From contig NZ_QXNY01000003.1 of NCBI RefSeq assembly GCF_003572205.1, positions 677,076-741,075 on the forward strand: a stretch of DNA of 64,000 nucleotides. Direction: 5' to 3'. The first letter of the stretch is position 1; every line of letters starts with the position of its first letter. Below, one piece after another: positions 10,850 through 20,907 of this stretch. Position numbers and translations under genes: made by a program. The DNA comes from Algihabitans albus. GTDB lineage: Bacteria > Pseudomonadota > Alphaproteobacteria > Kiloniellales > DSM-21159. The notes beneath the pieces were generated by a model. It was not told the DNA's origin. It did no database searches and worked only from the letters and a program-made list of their open reading frames with translations.

Positions 10850-10878
10850 TTTACAGCTTCGTGACTGATTGATATTGT
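10850..10878 (+). promoter_or_regulatory. sigma70-type promoter of prs
   Basis: -35 TTTACA (10850-10855), 17-base spacer, -10 TATTGT (10873-10878), about 70 bases upstream of the prs start codon. Confidence 0.55.
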
Positions 10879-10949
10879 CCGCCGCGCACGGGTCGGGGCA
10901 GGAAGCCGTGGCGGCCGTGCGGCAAGCGCCCAGCTGGACCGTGGACCCG

Positions 10950-11906
10950 ATGAGAATTCTAACCGGTAACTCCAATCGGCCACTGGCCGAAGCCATTTCC
11001 GCGTATCTCAACCTGCCGCTAACCAAGGCCTCGATGAAGCGCTTCTCCGATATGGAGATCTTCGTCGAGATCGAGGAGAACGTGCGCGGCGAGGATGTCT
11101 TCGTCATCCAGTCGACGTCTTACCCGGCGAACGACAACTTGATGGAGCTGCTGGTCGCGCTGGACGCGCTGCGGCGCGGCTCGGCCCGGCGCGTGACGGC
11201 GGTGATTCCCTACTACGGCTATGCACGGCAGGACCGGAAATCAGGTCCGCGCACGCCGATTTCGGCCAAGCTGGTGGCCAACCTCATCACCACCGCTGGC
11301 GCCAACCGGGTTTTGACCCTCGATCTTCACGCCGGACAGATCCAGGGCTTCTTCGACATTCCGACCGACAACCTGTTCGCCGCTCCGGTCTTTACCAACG
11401 ACATCCTGCGCAAGTACGACGGACAGGCGCTGACCATCGTCTCGCCGGATGTCGGCGGCGTGGTCCGCGCACGGGCGATCGCCCGTCGCCTGGACGCAGA
11501 TCTGGCGATCATCGACAAGCGGCGCGAGCGCGCCGGCGTCTCCGAAGTGATGAATATCATCGGCGATGTGGAGGGCCGCGCCTGCGTTCTGGTGGACGAC
11601 ATCGTCGATTCCGCCGGCACCCTTTGTAATGCGGCGGTCGCCTTGATGAACGCCGGAGCCAGTTCGGTCTCAGCCTACGTTACCCATGGCGTTCTCTCGG
11701 GCGGCGCGGTGGCGCGCGTTTCGGCTTCGCCCTTGACCGAATTGGTGACCACCGACAGCATTCCGGCGACGGAGGCCGTTCGCGTAGCTCAGAACATCCG
11801 ACAGCTCACCATTGCACCGCTGTTGGGAGAGGCGATGCGCCGAATCAGCGACGAACGCTCGGTGTCGAGCCTGTTCGACGAACCGCCGGCACGCAAGTTC
11901 GCTTGA
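10950..11906 (+). CDS. prs: Ribose-phosphate pyrophosphokinase
   Basis: Makes PRPP from ribose-5-phosphate and ATP for nucleotide, histidine and tryptophan synthesis. The 318-residue product carries the class I landmarks: [20 protein letters not shown], the flexible-loop [12 protein letters not shown], the [12 protein letters not shown] metal-binding stretch and the PRPP loop [12 protein letters not shown]. Start ATG 10950 gives the standard alphaproteobacterial N-terminus [13 protein letters not shown]; the longer frame from 10869 would overlap the promoter. A weak GCGGCT-AGCCGC hairpin at 11911-11923 follows. First gene of the conserved prs-rplY-pth-ychF set. Confidence 0.97.
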   Translation: MRILTGNSNRPLAEAISAYLNLPLTKASMKRFSDMEIFVEIEENVRGEDVFVIQSTSYPANDNLMELLVALDALRRGSARRVTAVIPYYGYARQDRKSGPRTPISAKLVANLITTAGANRVLTLDLHAGQIQGFFDIPTDNLFAAPVFTNDILRKYDGQALTIVSPDVGGVVRARAIARRLDADLAIIDKRRERAGVSEVMNIIGDVEGRACVLVDDIVDSAGTLCNAAVALMNAGASSVSAYVTHGVLSGGAVARVSASPLTELVTTDSIPATEAVRVAQNIRQLTIAPLLGEAMRRISDERSVSSLFDEPPARKFA

Positions 11907-12034
11907 AATCGCGGCTCAGCCGCTTATACACACCCTCTTTCACCGCGTCAGGCACCCCTGGAGGCCGGGCGCAATTCCTGCGGTGGGCTGGAGCCTGCCG
12001 AACAGCTTGCAAAGCTATCTGAGGAGACAAAGCG

Positions 12035-12685
12035 ATGAGCGACGCGCATACGATGCCGGCTCAGCCGCGCGACCGGGCCGGAAAGGGGACCGCCCGAGCC
12101 GCCCGGCGTGACGGGATGGTACCGGCCGTGATCTACGGCGGCAAAAAGACCCCCGCGATGATCCTGATCGAGGATCGGGTGTTGAGAAAGCAGGCCTCGC
12201 GTGCCGCCTTCTTCGGCACGGTTTACGATATCAAGGTCGAAGGCGGCGGCACCGAGAAGGTGCTGCCCCGTGATCTGCAGCTCGATCCGATCACCGACGT
12301 CCCGGTCCACGCGGACTTTCTGCGCGTCACCGGCGCCTCTCGCGTCGCCGTCGCCGTGCCCGTCAACTTCGTCAACGAGGACGCCTCTCCCGGACTGAAG
12401 CAGGGCGGTGTGCTTAACGTGGTGCGCCACGAGGTCGAGCTGAGCTGCCGGGCGGACACCATCCCCGACACCATCGAGGTCGACCTGACCGGCAAGGAGA
12501 TCAACGACTCCCTGCATATCAGCGAAGTCACGCTGCCGGAGGGCGTCGAGCCGACCATAACCGACCGCGACTTCACCATCGCCACGATCGCCGCTCCCAA
12601 CGTGGTTGAGGAGCAGCCGGCGGAGGAGCAGGCCGAAGGCGGAGGCGAGAGCGGCGAGGCGGAAGAGGCGAAGGCCGAGGAGTAG
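12035..12685 (+). CDS. rplY: 50S ribosomal protein L25/general stress protein Ctc
   Basis: Binds 5S rRNA in the large subunit. The N-terminal L25 domain (residues 1-95) is followed by the TL5/Ctc C-terminal domain (100-190), and the product ends in a glutamate/alanine-rich acidic tail (VVEEQPAEEQAEGGGESGEAEEA). The start has a good GAGGAGA Shine-Dalgarno sequence. At 216 residues the length suits the long Ctc form. Confidence 0.97.
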   Translation: MSDAHTMPAQPRDRAGKGTARAARRDGMVPAVIYGGKKTPAMILIEDRVLRKQASRAAFFGTVYDIKVEGGGTEKVLPRDLQLDPITDVPVHADFLRVTGASRVAVAVPVNFVNEDASPGLKQGGVLNVVRHEVELSCRADTIPDTIEVDLTGKEINDSLHISEVTLPEGVEPTITDRDFTIATIAAPNVVEEQPAEEQAEGGGESGEAEEAKAEE

Positions 12686-12742
12686 GACCCTCGCTCCGCT
12701 CCGACCGCACGGACGGAACGGCACGCGGGGACAGGAGGCACC

Positions 12743-13564
12743 ATGCTGCTACTAGTCGGCCTGGGCAATCCCGGTCCCCGCTATGCCGGCAATCGCCACA
12801 ATATCGGCTTCATGGCGCTGGACGAGATCGTCCGGCGCCATGGCTTTTCCGGCTGGCGCAAAGGCTTCCAAGGTGAAGTTGCCGAGGGCCGGCTGGGCGG
12901 CGAGAAGGTGCTGGCGCTCAAGCCTCTCACCTACATGAACGAGTCCGGTCGGGCCGTGGGCGAAGCCCTGCGCTTCTACAAGCTGACACCGGCCGCCGTG
13001 ACGGTTCTGCACGACGAACTGGACCTCGCGCCGGGCAAGGTGCGGGTGAAGCTGGGCGGCGGCGCGGCGGGCCACAACGGCTTGCGCTCGATCACCCAGC
13101 ACATCGGGCCCGACTTCAAGCGCGTGCGCCTGGGGATCGGCCATCCCGGACGCAAGGAGGCGGTTCACGGCTGGGTCCTCAGCGACTTTCCCAAAACCGA
13201 CGGCGACTGGCTGGAACCTTTGCTAGAGGCGCTCGTGCGGCATGCCGAGTTGCTGGTCGCCGGCGAGGACGGCCCCTTCATGAGCCGGGTGAACCAAGAG
13301 GTGGGCCCACAGAAGCCGAAGGCTGAGGTCATCAAGCCGGAGCCGAAGGCCGAGCTTACCAAGCAGAGGCCGAAGGCCGAGCTTACCAAGCAGAGGCCGA
13401 AGGCCGAGACGACGGAGCTGAAGCAGCCGACGAAGCAGGCAGAACCGCAACTCGAAAAGCCGGAGCAGGTGGCCGCACCAGAGAGCAACCCGAAGCGCGA
13501 CGGCTTGCTCGCCCAGGCGCTGAAACGTGCCCTGGGTCAGCTCGGCGGCAAGACCAAGACTTAA
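12743..13564 (+). CDS. pth: Peptidyl-tRNA hydrolase with repetitive basic C-terminal tail
   Basis: Releases peptides from stalled peptidyl-tRNA. The catalytic set matches E. coli Pth: Asn9, His19, Asn66, Asp91 and Asn112 ([33 protein letters not shown]). The core ends near residue 188. A further 85 residues are rich in K, P, E and Q, and include tandem PKAELTKQR copies. E. coli Pth has about 194 residues, so the tail is an extra. GGAGG precedes the ATG by six bases. Follows rplY closely, as is usual in alphaproteobacteria. Confidence 0.96.
   Translation: MLLLVGLGNPGPRYAGNRHNIGFMALDEIVRRHGFSGWRKGFQGEVAEGRLGGEKVLALKPLTYMNESGRAVGEALRFYKLTPAAVTVLHDELDLAPGKVRVKLGGGAAGHNGLRSITQHIGPDFKRVRLGIGHPGRKEAVHGWVLSDFPKTDGDWLEPLLEALVRHAELLVAGEDGPFMSRVNQEVGPQKPKAEVIKPEPKAELTKQRPKAELTKQRPKAETTELKQPTKQAEPQLEKPEQVAAPESNPKRDGLLAQALKRALGQLGGKTKT
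13343..13396 (+). repeat. 27-bp in-frame tandem repeat within pth
   Basis: Two exact 27-bp units (13343-13369 and 13370-13396, encoding PKAELTKQR), followed by a partial third starting at 13397 and preceded by diverged versions (PKAEVIKPE). Multiples of three keep the frame, so copy number may vary between strains. Confidence 0.85.
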
Positions 13565-13589
13565 CGACGGGACAGGACAGAGCGAGAGT

Positions 13590-14687
13590 ATGGGCTTCAA
13601 ATGCGGGATCGTCGGCCTGCCGAACGTCGGCAAGTCGACGCTGTTCAATGCACTGACCGAAACGCAGGCAGCCGAGGCCGCCAACTATCCCTTCTGCACC
13701 ATCGAGCCGAACATTGGCCGAGTCGCCGTGCCGGACCCGCGGCTGGACGAACTGGCCAAGCTGGCCAAGTCGGCCAAGACGATCCACACACAACTGGAAT
13801 TCGTCGATATCGCCGGTTTGGTCGCGGGCGCCAGCAAAGGCGAGGGTCTTGGCAATCAGTTTCTCGCCAACATCCGCGAGGTCGACGCCATCGTCCAGGT
13901 GCTGCGCTGCTTCGGCGGCGAGACGACCCATGTCGCGGGCTCCGTCGACCCGATCCGCGATGCCGAAACCGTTGAGACGGAGCTGTTGCTGGCAGATCTG
14001 GACTCATGCGAGCGTCAGCGCGACGCGGCCGTCAAACGAGCACGAGGTGGAGACAAAGAGGCCAAGGATCGACTGGCCGTCCTGGAGCCGACCATCGCCG
14101 CCCTTTCCGAGGGTGAGCCGGCACGGCGCGTCTCGGTTCCGCAGGAGCTGCAACCGGTTTTCAAACAGCTTCAGCTCCTGACCGCCAAGCCGTTGCTCTA
14201 CATCGCCAACGTCGACGAGGAGGCTGCCGCGACCGGCAATGCCGAAGCCGAGCGGGTCCGCGACCGAGCGGCGGCGGAGGGTGCCGGCTTCGTGATCGTT
14301 TCGGCCGCGATCGAGGCCGAAGTCGCCGGACTGAGCGACGCCGAGGAAAAACAGGAGTTCCTCGAGACGCTCGGGCTGGAGACCACGGGTCTGGCCCGCG
14401 TCATCCGCGCGGGCTACGCGCTGCTGGACCTCATCACCTTCTTCACCGTGGGACCGAAGGAAGCGCGCGCTTGGACGGTAGCGCGCGGAGCATCAGCGCC
14501 GGAGGCAGCCGGTGCGATTCATACGGATTTTCAGCGCGGCTTCATCCGCGCCGAAACCATCGCCTATGCGGACTTCGTCGCCTTGGGAGGCGAGGCTGCC
14601 GCCAAGGAGGCCGGCAAGATGCGGGCCGAGGGCAAGGACTACGGCGTTCACGATGGCGATGTATTCCACTTTCGTTTCAACGTTTAA
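13590..14687 (+). CDS. ychF: Redox-regulated ATPase YchF (OLA1 family)
   Basis: Ribosome-associated OBG-like P-loop protein that prefers ATP over GTP. G1 is GLPNVGKST and G3 is DIAGL; the usual NKxD G4 is replaced by NVDE (YIANVDEEA), as expected for YchF. The C-terminal TGS domain ends [19 protein letters not shown] use ATG 13590 ([11 protein letters not shown]), giving 365 residues, the family length; an upstream in-frame ATG at 13527 lies inside pth. Confidence 0.97.
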   Translation: MGFKCGIVGLPNVGKSTLFNALTETQAAEAANYPFCTIEPNIGRVAVPDPRLDELAKLAKSAKTIHTQLEFVDIAGLVAGASKGEGLGNQFLANIREVDAIVQVLRCFGGETTHVAGSVDPIRDAETVETELLLADLDSCERQRDAAVKRARGGDKEAKDRLAVLEPTIAALSEGEPARRVSVPQELQPVFKQLQLLTAKPLLYIANVDEEAAATGNAEAERVRDRAAAEGAGFVIVSAAIEAEVAGLSDAEEKQEFLETLGLETTGLARVIRAGYALLDLITFFTVGPKEARAWTVARGASAPEAAGAIHTDFQRGFIRAETIAYADFVALGGEAAAKEAGKMRAEGKDYGVHDGDVFHFRFNV

Positions 14688-14798
14688 GCGAATCTCTGAG
14701 CTGGCCTCTCGATCCGACCGCGTCTTCACCGCAGCTTAAGCTACCCCGCCTAAGCTCTCCCTGCTTCGGGACCTGGGGACGACGCCGGATCTAAAGGG

Positions 14799-16511
14799 AT
14801 GCCGCAAACTACCGCTATCGACGCCGTAAAGCTGCAGCGGCACCGTTTTCTGGGCTTCAGTTTCGCCCTGGCAGATCTGTTGATCGAGCTTGACGCGGAG
14901 GGCCGCGTCACTTTTGCGGCAGGGGCCTCTCAGCACCTGTTCGGCCAGAACGACGCCAGCCTGATCGGCGAAGTTTTCCTTGAGCGCATCGCCCCGGAGC
15001 ATCGGCCGCTGGTCAAACAGCTTCTCCGGCAACTCGACGTCAGCCCCCGCATTCCACCCGTCGAAATTGCCGTCGAACGGGTCGACGGCGCCAGTGAAGA
15101 GGTGGTTTTCTGCGGCTATGCGCTTCCGCATGAGCCGAGCAGATATCTCGTCCTGAGCGCCTTGGAACGCTTTCGCGCCCTGATCGAACAAGGCGAAGGC
15201 CGAGATCCTGAAACAGGACTGCACACAGCGACCGGTTTCGCAGACAGGCTCCGTGATCTGATCCACTCCGAAGAGGAGTCGGCGGGTGAGCTGACCATGA
15301 CGATCATGGAACTCGAAGGCATTGATCAACTCGAGAACTCTGCAAAACCAGGCGCTTACCAGGATGTCATAAACGGGGTGGCAGCCTTTCTTCGTCTCAG
15401 ATCCTTCGGTGGCGACTCCGCAGGGGTTCTCGAGGAAGGCCGCTTCGGCGTCGTCACGGCCGCTGACATCGACCATGCCGAACTCACCAACGGCTTGCTG
15501 GAGGCGGTACCTGAAACACGAGGTCTCACGACGAATCTCCACAGTCAGACCCTTCGGCCGGTCGGGATGTCGCCGGATACCTCGGCCCGCACGCTGATCT
15601 ACGCGCTGCAACGCTTTCAGAGGGAGGGCCTGAACGCCGAGGTGCGGGCCGACCCTGGCACGCAGTTCCGCAATCTGTTGAAGGAAACACTGGAGGCGAT
15701 CGAGCGTTTCCAGGGAATCATCGACACCGATCAGATCGCGCTCGCCTATCAGCCCATCGTCGAGTTGGAAAGCGGCCGGATCCATCACTACGAGGTTCTG
15801 GCACGGCTGCCGGAGGGGGAGTCGCCCTTCGAAAGCGTTTCGCTGGGCGAATCGATCGGTCTGATCCCCGCGTTCGACCTGACGGTCTGCCGCAAGGCCT
15901 TGGCTGATCTCGATACCGAGGGCGTTGACGAGAATCTGCAGCTTGCCGTGAATCTGTCAGCTGAATCGCTGCAGGAGGAAGTCTTCGTCGACGCGCTGGA
16001 TCTACTGCTTCGACGCTACGACAAACTGCGACGGCGACTGTCCTTCGAAGTCACCGAGTCGGCGGAAATCAAGGATTTCACAGCCGTCAACGCTGCCATT
16101 CAAAGGTTGCGCGGCCTGGGCTGCGGAGTCGCCTTGGACGACTTCGGCGCCGGCCATGCCACCTTTCGCTATCTCCAGGCCTTCGAGGTCGACTATGTCA
16201 AGATGGATGGCGCCTATGTGCACGCCATGGCCGACTCTCCACGCGACTACGCCGTCATCAAGGGCATGGCAAATATCTGTCGCGAACTGGATCTGGTCAT
16301 GATCGCGGAAATGATCGAGACGGAACAGCAGGTCGAACTCTTGAAAGCGCTGGGAGTCAAGCTGGGGCAGGGTTACCTCTTCGGAGGTCCGGCGATCGGG
16401 CGGCCTGAGATCGCAATGCAAAGTCGTCAGCTCCCTGGTGTCGGCTCCTCCTCTCCGACCCTCGCCCTTCTGCGCAGCCGCAGACAAGGCGTCCGCGAGA
16501 CCTGGATGTAG
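14799..16511 (+). CDS. PAS - degenerate GGDEF - EAL protein, likely c-di-GMP phosphodiesterase
   Basis: A 570-residue signalling protein with no membrane helices. It has a PAS-like N-terminus (about 18-130, LIELDAEGRVTFAAGASQHLFG), a middle region where a GGDEF domain would lie but without the motif (about 170-300), and a C-terminal EAL domain (about 310-540). EAL residues look intact: YEVLARL (Glu332), NLSAESL, FEVTESA, LDDFGAGHA, VKMDGAYV, AEMIET and GQGYLFG. It therefore probably hydrolyses c-di-GMP, possibly gated by the PAS domain. It is followed by a nucleotide cyclase, so two second-messenger genes are adjacent. Confidence 0.88.
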   Translation: MPQTTAIDAVKLQRHRFLGFSFALADLLIELDAEGRVTFAAGASQHLFGQNDASLIGEVFLERIAPEHRPLVKQLLRQLDVSPRIPPVEIAVERVDGASEEVVFCGYALPHEPSRYLVLSALERFRALIEQGEGRDPETGLHTATGFADRLRDLIHSEEESAGELTMTIMELEGIDQLENSAKPGAYQDVINGVAAFLRLRSFGGDSAGVLEEGRFGVVTAADIDHAELTNGLLEAVPETRGLTTNLHSQTLRPVGMSPDTSARTLIYALQRFQREGLNAEVRADPGTQFRNLLKETLEAIERFQGIIDTDQIALAYQPIVELESGRIHHYEVLARLPEGESPFESVSLGESIGLIPAFDLTVCRKALADLDTEGVDENLQLAVNLSAESLQEEVFVDALDLLLRRYDKLRRRLSFEVTESAEIKDFTAVNAAIQRLRGLGCGVALDDFGAGHATFRYLQAFEVDYVKMDGAYVHAMADSPRDYAVIKGMANICRELDLVMIAEMIETEQQVELLKALGVKLGQGYLFGGPAIGRPEIAMQSRQLPGVGSSSPTLALLRSRRQGVRETWM

Positions 16512-16736
16512 CTCTCACATCGGTAAAGGGGATCGCAAAGTGCCGGCCGAGTCCCCGGCGAGGCTCCCTTGCGTTGCTTTTGACCGAATTGGGGCGAAGG
16601 CGTCAGAATTCGAACATACGCAGCCGGCAAACTACCGAAGGCGCCTGTCGGCCGGAAATCCGGCTGATCGCAAGTGGCGGTTCTGACGTAAACTCTGACG
16701 AGCGTGGGCTACCCGGCTTTTGGGGACACGAGATTC

Positions 16737-18218
16737 ATGACGGTGTTAGGACGGCTTCGTTCGGGCAGCAACAGTTCGCTCGACCGTCGGGTCAAAGCGG
16801 CGATCGCCCGAGAAGAACAGGCGGGCTGGCGTTTCGCACTCTTCGTGCGGCTGGGCGCACTGGCTCTGGTTTTCGCATGGCTGGCCTATTCGGTTCCTTT
16901 TCCGCGGGTCGGCTGGTGGTTGGGCTTGGTCGCGCTCTTCGCTCTGTCGGGCCTTGTACCCTACTGGCTTCGACACCGCCGGCGCTGGCGATTCTGGGTC
17001 GCGGCTTTCATTGGCGTCGACGCGATCCTTTTGACGCTCGCGCTGCTGGCACCCAACCCCCTCGCCAGCGAAACCTGGCCGATCCAGATGACGCTGAGGC
17101 TCCACAACAACCTGTATCTCTTCGTCTTCTTGGCCGGTGCGGCCCTCAGCTATGCACCTTCGATGGTGCTCTGGACCGGACTCGCAGCCGCCAGCGCCTG
17201 GAGCGTCGGCGTCTATCTGATCCTGACGCTACCGGCAACGCAGCAGGAATTCGTGGTCACGGCGCCCCCGAACACACCGGAGGCACTGGACCAGGCGCTG
17301 GCAGGCTTCCTCGATCCCTTCTTCGTTAACGTCAGCGGCTGGCTGAACGAAGTTGTCTTGCTGAGCATCACCGCTTTGATCGTCGCAGCGGCCGTCTGGC
17401 GTTCGCGCCGGTTGCTCGCCCGGCAAGTATCGGCCGAACGCGCAAGGGCAAGCTTGGCGCGCTACTTTTCCCCGGACGTTGTCGAACGCCTGGCTGTCGA
17501 GAGCGGAGCCTTCGACAAACCGAATCAGCGTCAAGCCGCTGTCTTGTTCGTCGACGTCGTCGGCTTCACTAGGATCTGCGAGCGGATTTCACCGGAGAGC
17601 TGCATCTCGCTGCTGCGCAGCTTTCATGCCCGCATGGGTCGTTGCGTTTTTGCCCACGGCGGGACCCTGGACAAGTTCATCGGCGACGGCATGATGGCCA
17701 CCTTCGGCACGCTCGAGTCACGCGATGACGACGCACGGAGGGCGCTTGCCGCAGCACGCGCCATGCTTGAGGAGGTCAAGCGCTGGAATGCGAAGCGGGC
17801 GCGCCGCGGCGCCGAACCCATTTCCGTCGGCATCGGGCTGCACTACGGAACGGTAACCGTCGGCAACGTCGGCAGCGACCGCCAACTGGAATTCACGGCC
17901 ATCGGCGACACAGTCAATATCGCCAGCCGCCTGGAGCGGCTCACACGCGACCTGCAAGTCCGGCTCGTGGCCAGCGGCGCTCTGGTCACGGCGGCCGAGG
18001 CGGCAGCCGAGCCCGATGGCGGAAACAGCGGGCTTCTAAAGGACTTGGTACCGGCAGGTGAGACCCACCTGCGCGGACGGGAAACCCCAGTCCCGGTCTT
18101 TGCCCTTCGCGAAGAGTCGGCTCCGAGTGAGGTTTCGGATGAGGTTTCTGGTCAATCCGAGCAGGGTGAAGCTGCGTTCCTACCGTCGCACCCGGTCGAG
18201 CGGGCCGCCGGAGGATAA
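16737..18218 (+). CDS. Membrane-anchored class III adenylate cyclase
   Basis: N-terminal membrane domain with about six helices (residues 30-235), then a cytosolic catalytic domain (265-450). Catalytic features: VLFVDVVGFTRI (first metal Asp), LDKFIGDGMMATFG (Lys and second metal Asp) and GDTVNIASRLE (transition-state Asn/Arg). The DKFIGD lysine supports ATP as substrate. Start ATG 16737 follows GGGGA with long spacing; an in-frame GTG at 16704 is the alternative. The stop lies within the Shine-Dalgarno region of the following lipoprotein gene, so the pair is coupled. Confidence 0.9.
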   Translation: MTVLGRLRSGSNSSLDRRVKAAIAREEQAGWRFALFVRLGALALVFAWLAYSVPFPRVGWWLGLVALFALSGLVPYWLRHRRRWRFWVAAFIGVDAILLTLALLAPNPLASETWPIQMTLRLHNNLYLFVFLAGAALSYAPSMVLWTGLAAASAWSVGVYLILTLPATQQEFVVTAPPNTPEALDQALAGFLDPFFVNVSGWLNEVVLLSITALIVAAAVWRSRRLLARQVSAERARASLARYFSPDVVERLAVESGAFDKPNQRQAAVLFVDVVGFTRICERISPESCISLLRSFHARMGRCVFAHGGTLDKFIGDGMMATFGTLESRDDDARRALAAARAMLEEVKRWNAKRARRGAEPISVGIGLHYGTVTVGNVGSDRQLEFTAIGDTVNIASRLERLTRDLQVRLVASGALVTAAEAAAEPDGGNSGLLKDLVPAGETHLRGRETPVPVFALREESAPSEVSDEVSGQSEQGEAAFLPSHPVERAAGG

Positions 18219-18222
18219 CCTG

Positions 18223-18744
18223 ATGCGACGACTTTTGCCGCTGACCTTGATGATCGCTCTGACCGGCTGTCTCGACCCTGTACCGCCGACTCCCTATCAA
18301 GCCGCCCCTGCGAGCGGGGGATCCGGATACTCGGAGGTTTGGAAGGACGAACGCCGCGCCGAAGTGCGTTTCGCCGGCAACTGGCGGACCGATCGCCAAA
18401 CGGTGGAAGACGGGCTGCTGTTCCGCGCCGCGGAATTGGCCGACCAACGTGAAGCTCCGCGCTTCGCCGTTCATGACAAGACGATCGAACGCAATGTCTA
18501 CGAGACCGTCGAGACACCGCCCTTTCCTTCGTGGTGGTATCGGGACCGCTACCGCAGTCGCGGTGCCTACGGCCGCTTCCCACCGCGAGTCAGGAGCTGG
18601 ACCGTCTACACGGCTGTCATGCAGATAGAAATTCTGCCCGAGGGCGTAGATCAGCCGGAGAACGTCCAGGTCCGAGAGACCGAAGCCGTTCTCGAGGAAC
18701 TCGATCCCAGAATCCGTCGGCCGTCACAGAGCCCGCAGTCTTAG
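18223..18744 (+). CDS. CC0125/CC1285-like lipoprotein
   Basis: Short lipoprotein (173 residues) with signal peptide and lipobox LTGC (Cys16). The stretch GYSEVWKDERRAEVRFAGN followed by TVEDGLLFRAAELA matches the alphaproteobacterial CC0125/CC1285 lipoprotein family, whose role is unknown. GGAGG sits eight bases before the ATG, overlapping the end of the cyclase gene, which implies translational coupling. Confidence 0.85.
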   Translation: MRRLLPLTLMIALTGCLDPVPPTPYQAAPASGGSGYSEVWKDERRAEVRFAGNWRTDRQTVEDGLLFRAAELADQREAPRFAVHDKTIERNVYETVETPPFPSWWYRDRYRSRGAYGRFPPRVRSWTVYTAVMQIEILPEGVDQPENVQVRETEAVLEELDPRIRRPSQSPQS

Positions 18745-18760
18745 TTCGCCCGCAGTCTTA
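18731..18760. repeat. 13-bp direct repeat spanning a stop codon
   Basis: GCCCGCAGTCTTA occurs at 18731-18743 and 18748-18760 (period 17), with the lipoprotein stop TAG between. AGTTCGC/GCGAACT (18743-18749, 18763-18769) also forms a 7-bp stem without a U-tract. Confidence 0.5.
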
Positions 18761-18824
18761 AAGCGAACTCACTGCGCGTGGTTGGTCGCGATGTCCTGAC
18801 GACTCAGGGCCGGGAGCCCCCCAG

Positions 18825-19826
18825 CTAAGTCGCGGCGCTGCCAGGCTCTTCCACCTTCGTGTCGCCCTTGTCCTGGGCTTCGTCTTTGGCAGCCTCGTCC
18901 TGCTGCGCATCCCCGGTGCCCTTCGCCTTGCTCGCTTTGGCTTCTCCGTTTCCGGTAGCCGTGGTGCGGCGGCGGCGCGGTGCCCGGCGCGGGCGGTCGC
19001 TGAGGATCTTGCGCAGGCCATCGTCGGCATCCTCTTCGGAGGATGACTGTGCCGGCTCGGCCTTCTTCTGGCTTTCGGTCTCGTCGCCCGCTGTATCGTC
19101 GCTCCGCGGCGTCGTCAGCCGATTGGCCGGTTCATCGCTACGCGACACGGTCTCGCGGCTCTGACGGCGCGCTCGACGTTCGCTAAGAGGCGGCGCGGTC
19201 TCGAAAGGCTTGCCAGCGCTCTCTCCGCTGGACATCTCAGGCAGTTCTGTCTGCGGATCGCGACCTTCGTCACCGGTTTCAACAGCCTCAGCGGGTTCAG
19301 ACGAACGGTCGCCCCTGGCGCCACGGCGGTCCTGTGCGCGCGGACGCTCGTCCCGGCGCTGCTCGCGGGAGCGTTGCTCATCCGGGCGCTGCTGGTCATC
19401 TCGGCGCTGCTGATCCCGGCGCTGCGGCCGTTCACGCACACCGCCATTGGCCGGCGCGGACTGGTCGTCGCCGTAGGAGGCCTCGTCCTCCTCCTCGGAC
19501 TCTCCGATGTCGCCTTCGTCATACCCCCGGGCCTGACGACCGTCGCCGTTCTGACGTTGACGATCACGGTTTTCGTCCGGATCCGTCGAGTCGTTCAGGA
19601 CACGGAAATAGTGCTCCGCGAATTGCAGGAAATTCTCCGCCAGAATGCGGTCGCCGGAGACCTGAGCGTCACGAGCCAGCGCCAGGTACTTGTCGTAGAC
19701 CTGCTGCGCCGTTCCGCGCACGCGCCCCTCGGGCCCGTTGCTGTCGAAGGTTTGGTTGCGGTTGGGCACATTAGGTCTGCGCCCGGAGCGACCGCGGCCA
19801 CGCCGTTGATTATTACCTTGTCTCAT
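18825..19826 (-). CDS. DUF4167 domain protein
   Basis: The N-terminal 85 residues are the DUF4167 domain typical of alphaproteobacteria (NRNQTFDSNGPEGRVRGTA, then VYDKYLALARDAQVSGDR). The rest (to 333) is a disordered, highly charged tail rich in R, D, E and Q. The function is unknown; the basic start (MRQGNNQRRGRGRSGRR) suggests nucleic-acid binding. It follows prmC on the same strand, the conserved neighbourhood, although 223 bases separate them. Confidence 0.9.
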   Translation of the reverse strand: MRQGNNQRRGRGRSGRRPNVPNRNQTFDSNGPEGRVRGTAQQVYDKYLALARDAQVSGDRILAENFLQFAEHYFRVLNDSTDPDENRDRQRQNGDGRQARGYDEGDIGESEEEDEASYGDDQSAPANGGVRERPQRRDQQRRDDQQRPDEQRSREQRRDERPRAQDRRGARGDRSSEPAEAVETGDEGRDPQTELPEMSSGESAGKPFETAPPLSERRARRQSRETVSRSDEPANRLTTPRSDDTAGDETESQKKAEPAQSSSEEDADDGLRKILSDRPRRAPRRRRTTATGNGEAKASKAKGTGDAQQDEAAKDEAQDKGDTKVEEPGSAAT

Positions 19827-20049
19827 CCGTCGCTTACGTCATGAAGCCAATTGTTGACGGTGTCGCCTCACAAGACCATCGGCCCTTGCCGCTGGCTTAT
19901 ACGCTCACACTCCCAACCCTTCGGGAAAAGCGCTTTTGCTGTGAGACTTGATCGGCGTCCGGACCTTTTGCCCCCACGGACGCTCTGTGGCCGCGCACGG
20001 CTCACACCGACGAAGGTAGAGACAGACGCGGCGTATTCCAACAGTTTTT

Positions 20050-20907
20050 TTATCGCGACAATGCAAGGCAACGCGGCGTTCCCGACAGGTCGGCCCTGAT
20101 TTCGGCCTTCGGGAAGCCCGCGGCCCTGCCAAGAGCCGTCACGGCGGCTGCCTGACCGGCACCCAGTTCCAGCAGCACGCAGCCATCCGGCGCCAGCAGC
20201 GACGGCAAACTCGGTATCAGCCGGCGGTAGGCCGCAAGTCCGTCCGATCCCGCGTAAAGGGCATCAGGCGGATCGTAGATCGCGACTTCAGGGGCCAGAA
20301 CAGCGTCCTCCTCGACATAAGGCGGGTTGCAGAGAATGAGGTCGAAGGGTCCGGCGACGCCGGCCGTCCAGTCGGCCACGTCAAAGACCGCTCGAGACGC
20401 TAGCCCCAACTCTGTCGCGTTGGCGCGCGCGGTGGCGATGGCCTCCGTCGACAGATCGACTCCAACCCCTCGCGCAGCGGACAGCTCGCTCAGCAGAGCC
20501 AGCAAGAGGCAACCGCTGCCGGTTCCCAGATCGAGCAACCGCCAGGAGGCCCGACGGTCGGTCAGGTGGGCCAATGCCGCCTCGATCAAGGTTTCGCTGT
20601 CAGGGCGCGGATCCAGGGTTTGGGCGGAGAGGCGAAAGGTCAGCCCCCAAAACTCCCGCCGGCCTAGAATGCGCGACACCGGCTCGCGCATGGCGCGGCG
20701 CGTCACGAAGGCCTCGAAGGCCGTCGCTTCTCCCCTCTTGATCATCCGCTCCGGCTCGACGAGCAGGCGCTCCGGCGCAAGCCCCACGACCTCGCTCAGC
20801 AGCAAACGCGCGTCCCGCCGTGGCTGCTCCACACCGGCCGCCTTGAGACGACGCGTCGCGGCCGAGAGCGCCAGATCGACTGTCTGCGCCTGCAGGCCTG
20901 CGCTCAC
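20050..20907 (-). CDS. prmC: Release factor glutamine methyltransferase
   Basis: Methylates the GGQ glutamine of RF1 and RF2 using SAM. The class I methyltransferase fold is seen with [14 protein letters not shown] and the catalytic NPPY (LILCNPPYV), preceded by the helical substrate-binding domain. The GTG start overlaps the prfA stop by four bases (GTGA), so translation is coupled to its own substrate's gene. 285 residues, normal length. Confidence 0.96.
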   Translation of the reverse strand: MSAGLQAQTVDLALSAATRRLKAAGVEQPRRDARLLLSEVVGLAPERLLVEPERMIKRGEATAFEAFVTRRAMREPVSRILGRREFWGLTFRLSAQTLDPRPDSETLIEAALAHLTDRRASWRLLDLGTGSGCLLLALLSELSAARGVGVDLSTEAIATARANATELGLASRAVFDVADWTAGVAGPFDLILCNPPYVEEDAVLAPEVAIYDPPDALYAGSDGLAAYRRLIPSLPSLLAPDGCVLLELGAGQAAAVTALGRAAGFPKAEIRADLSGTPRCLALSR

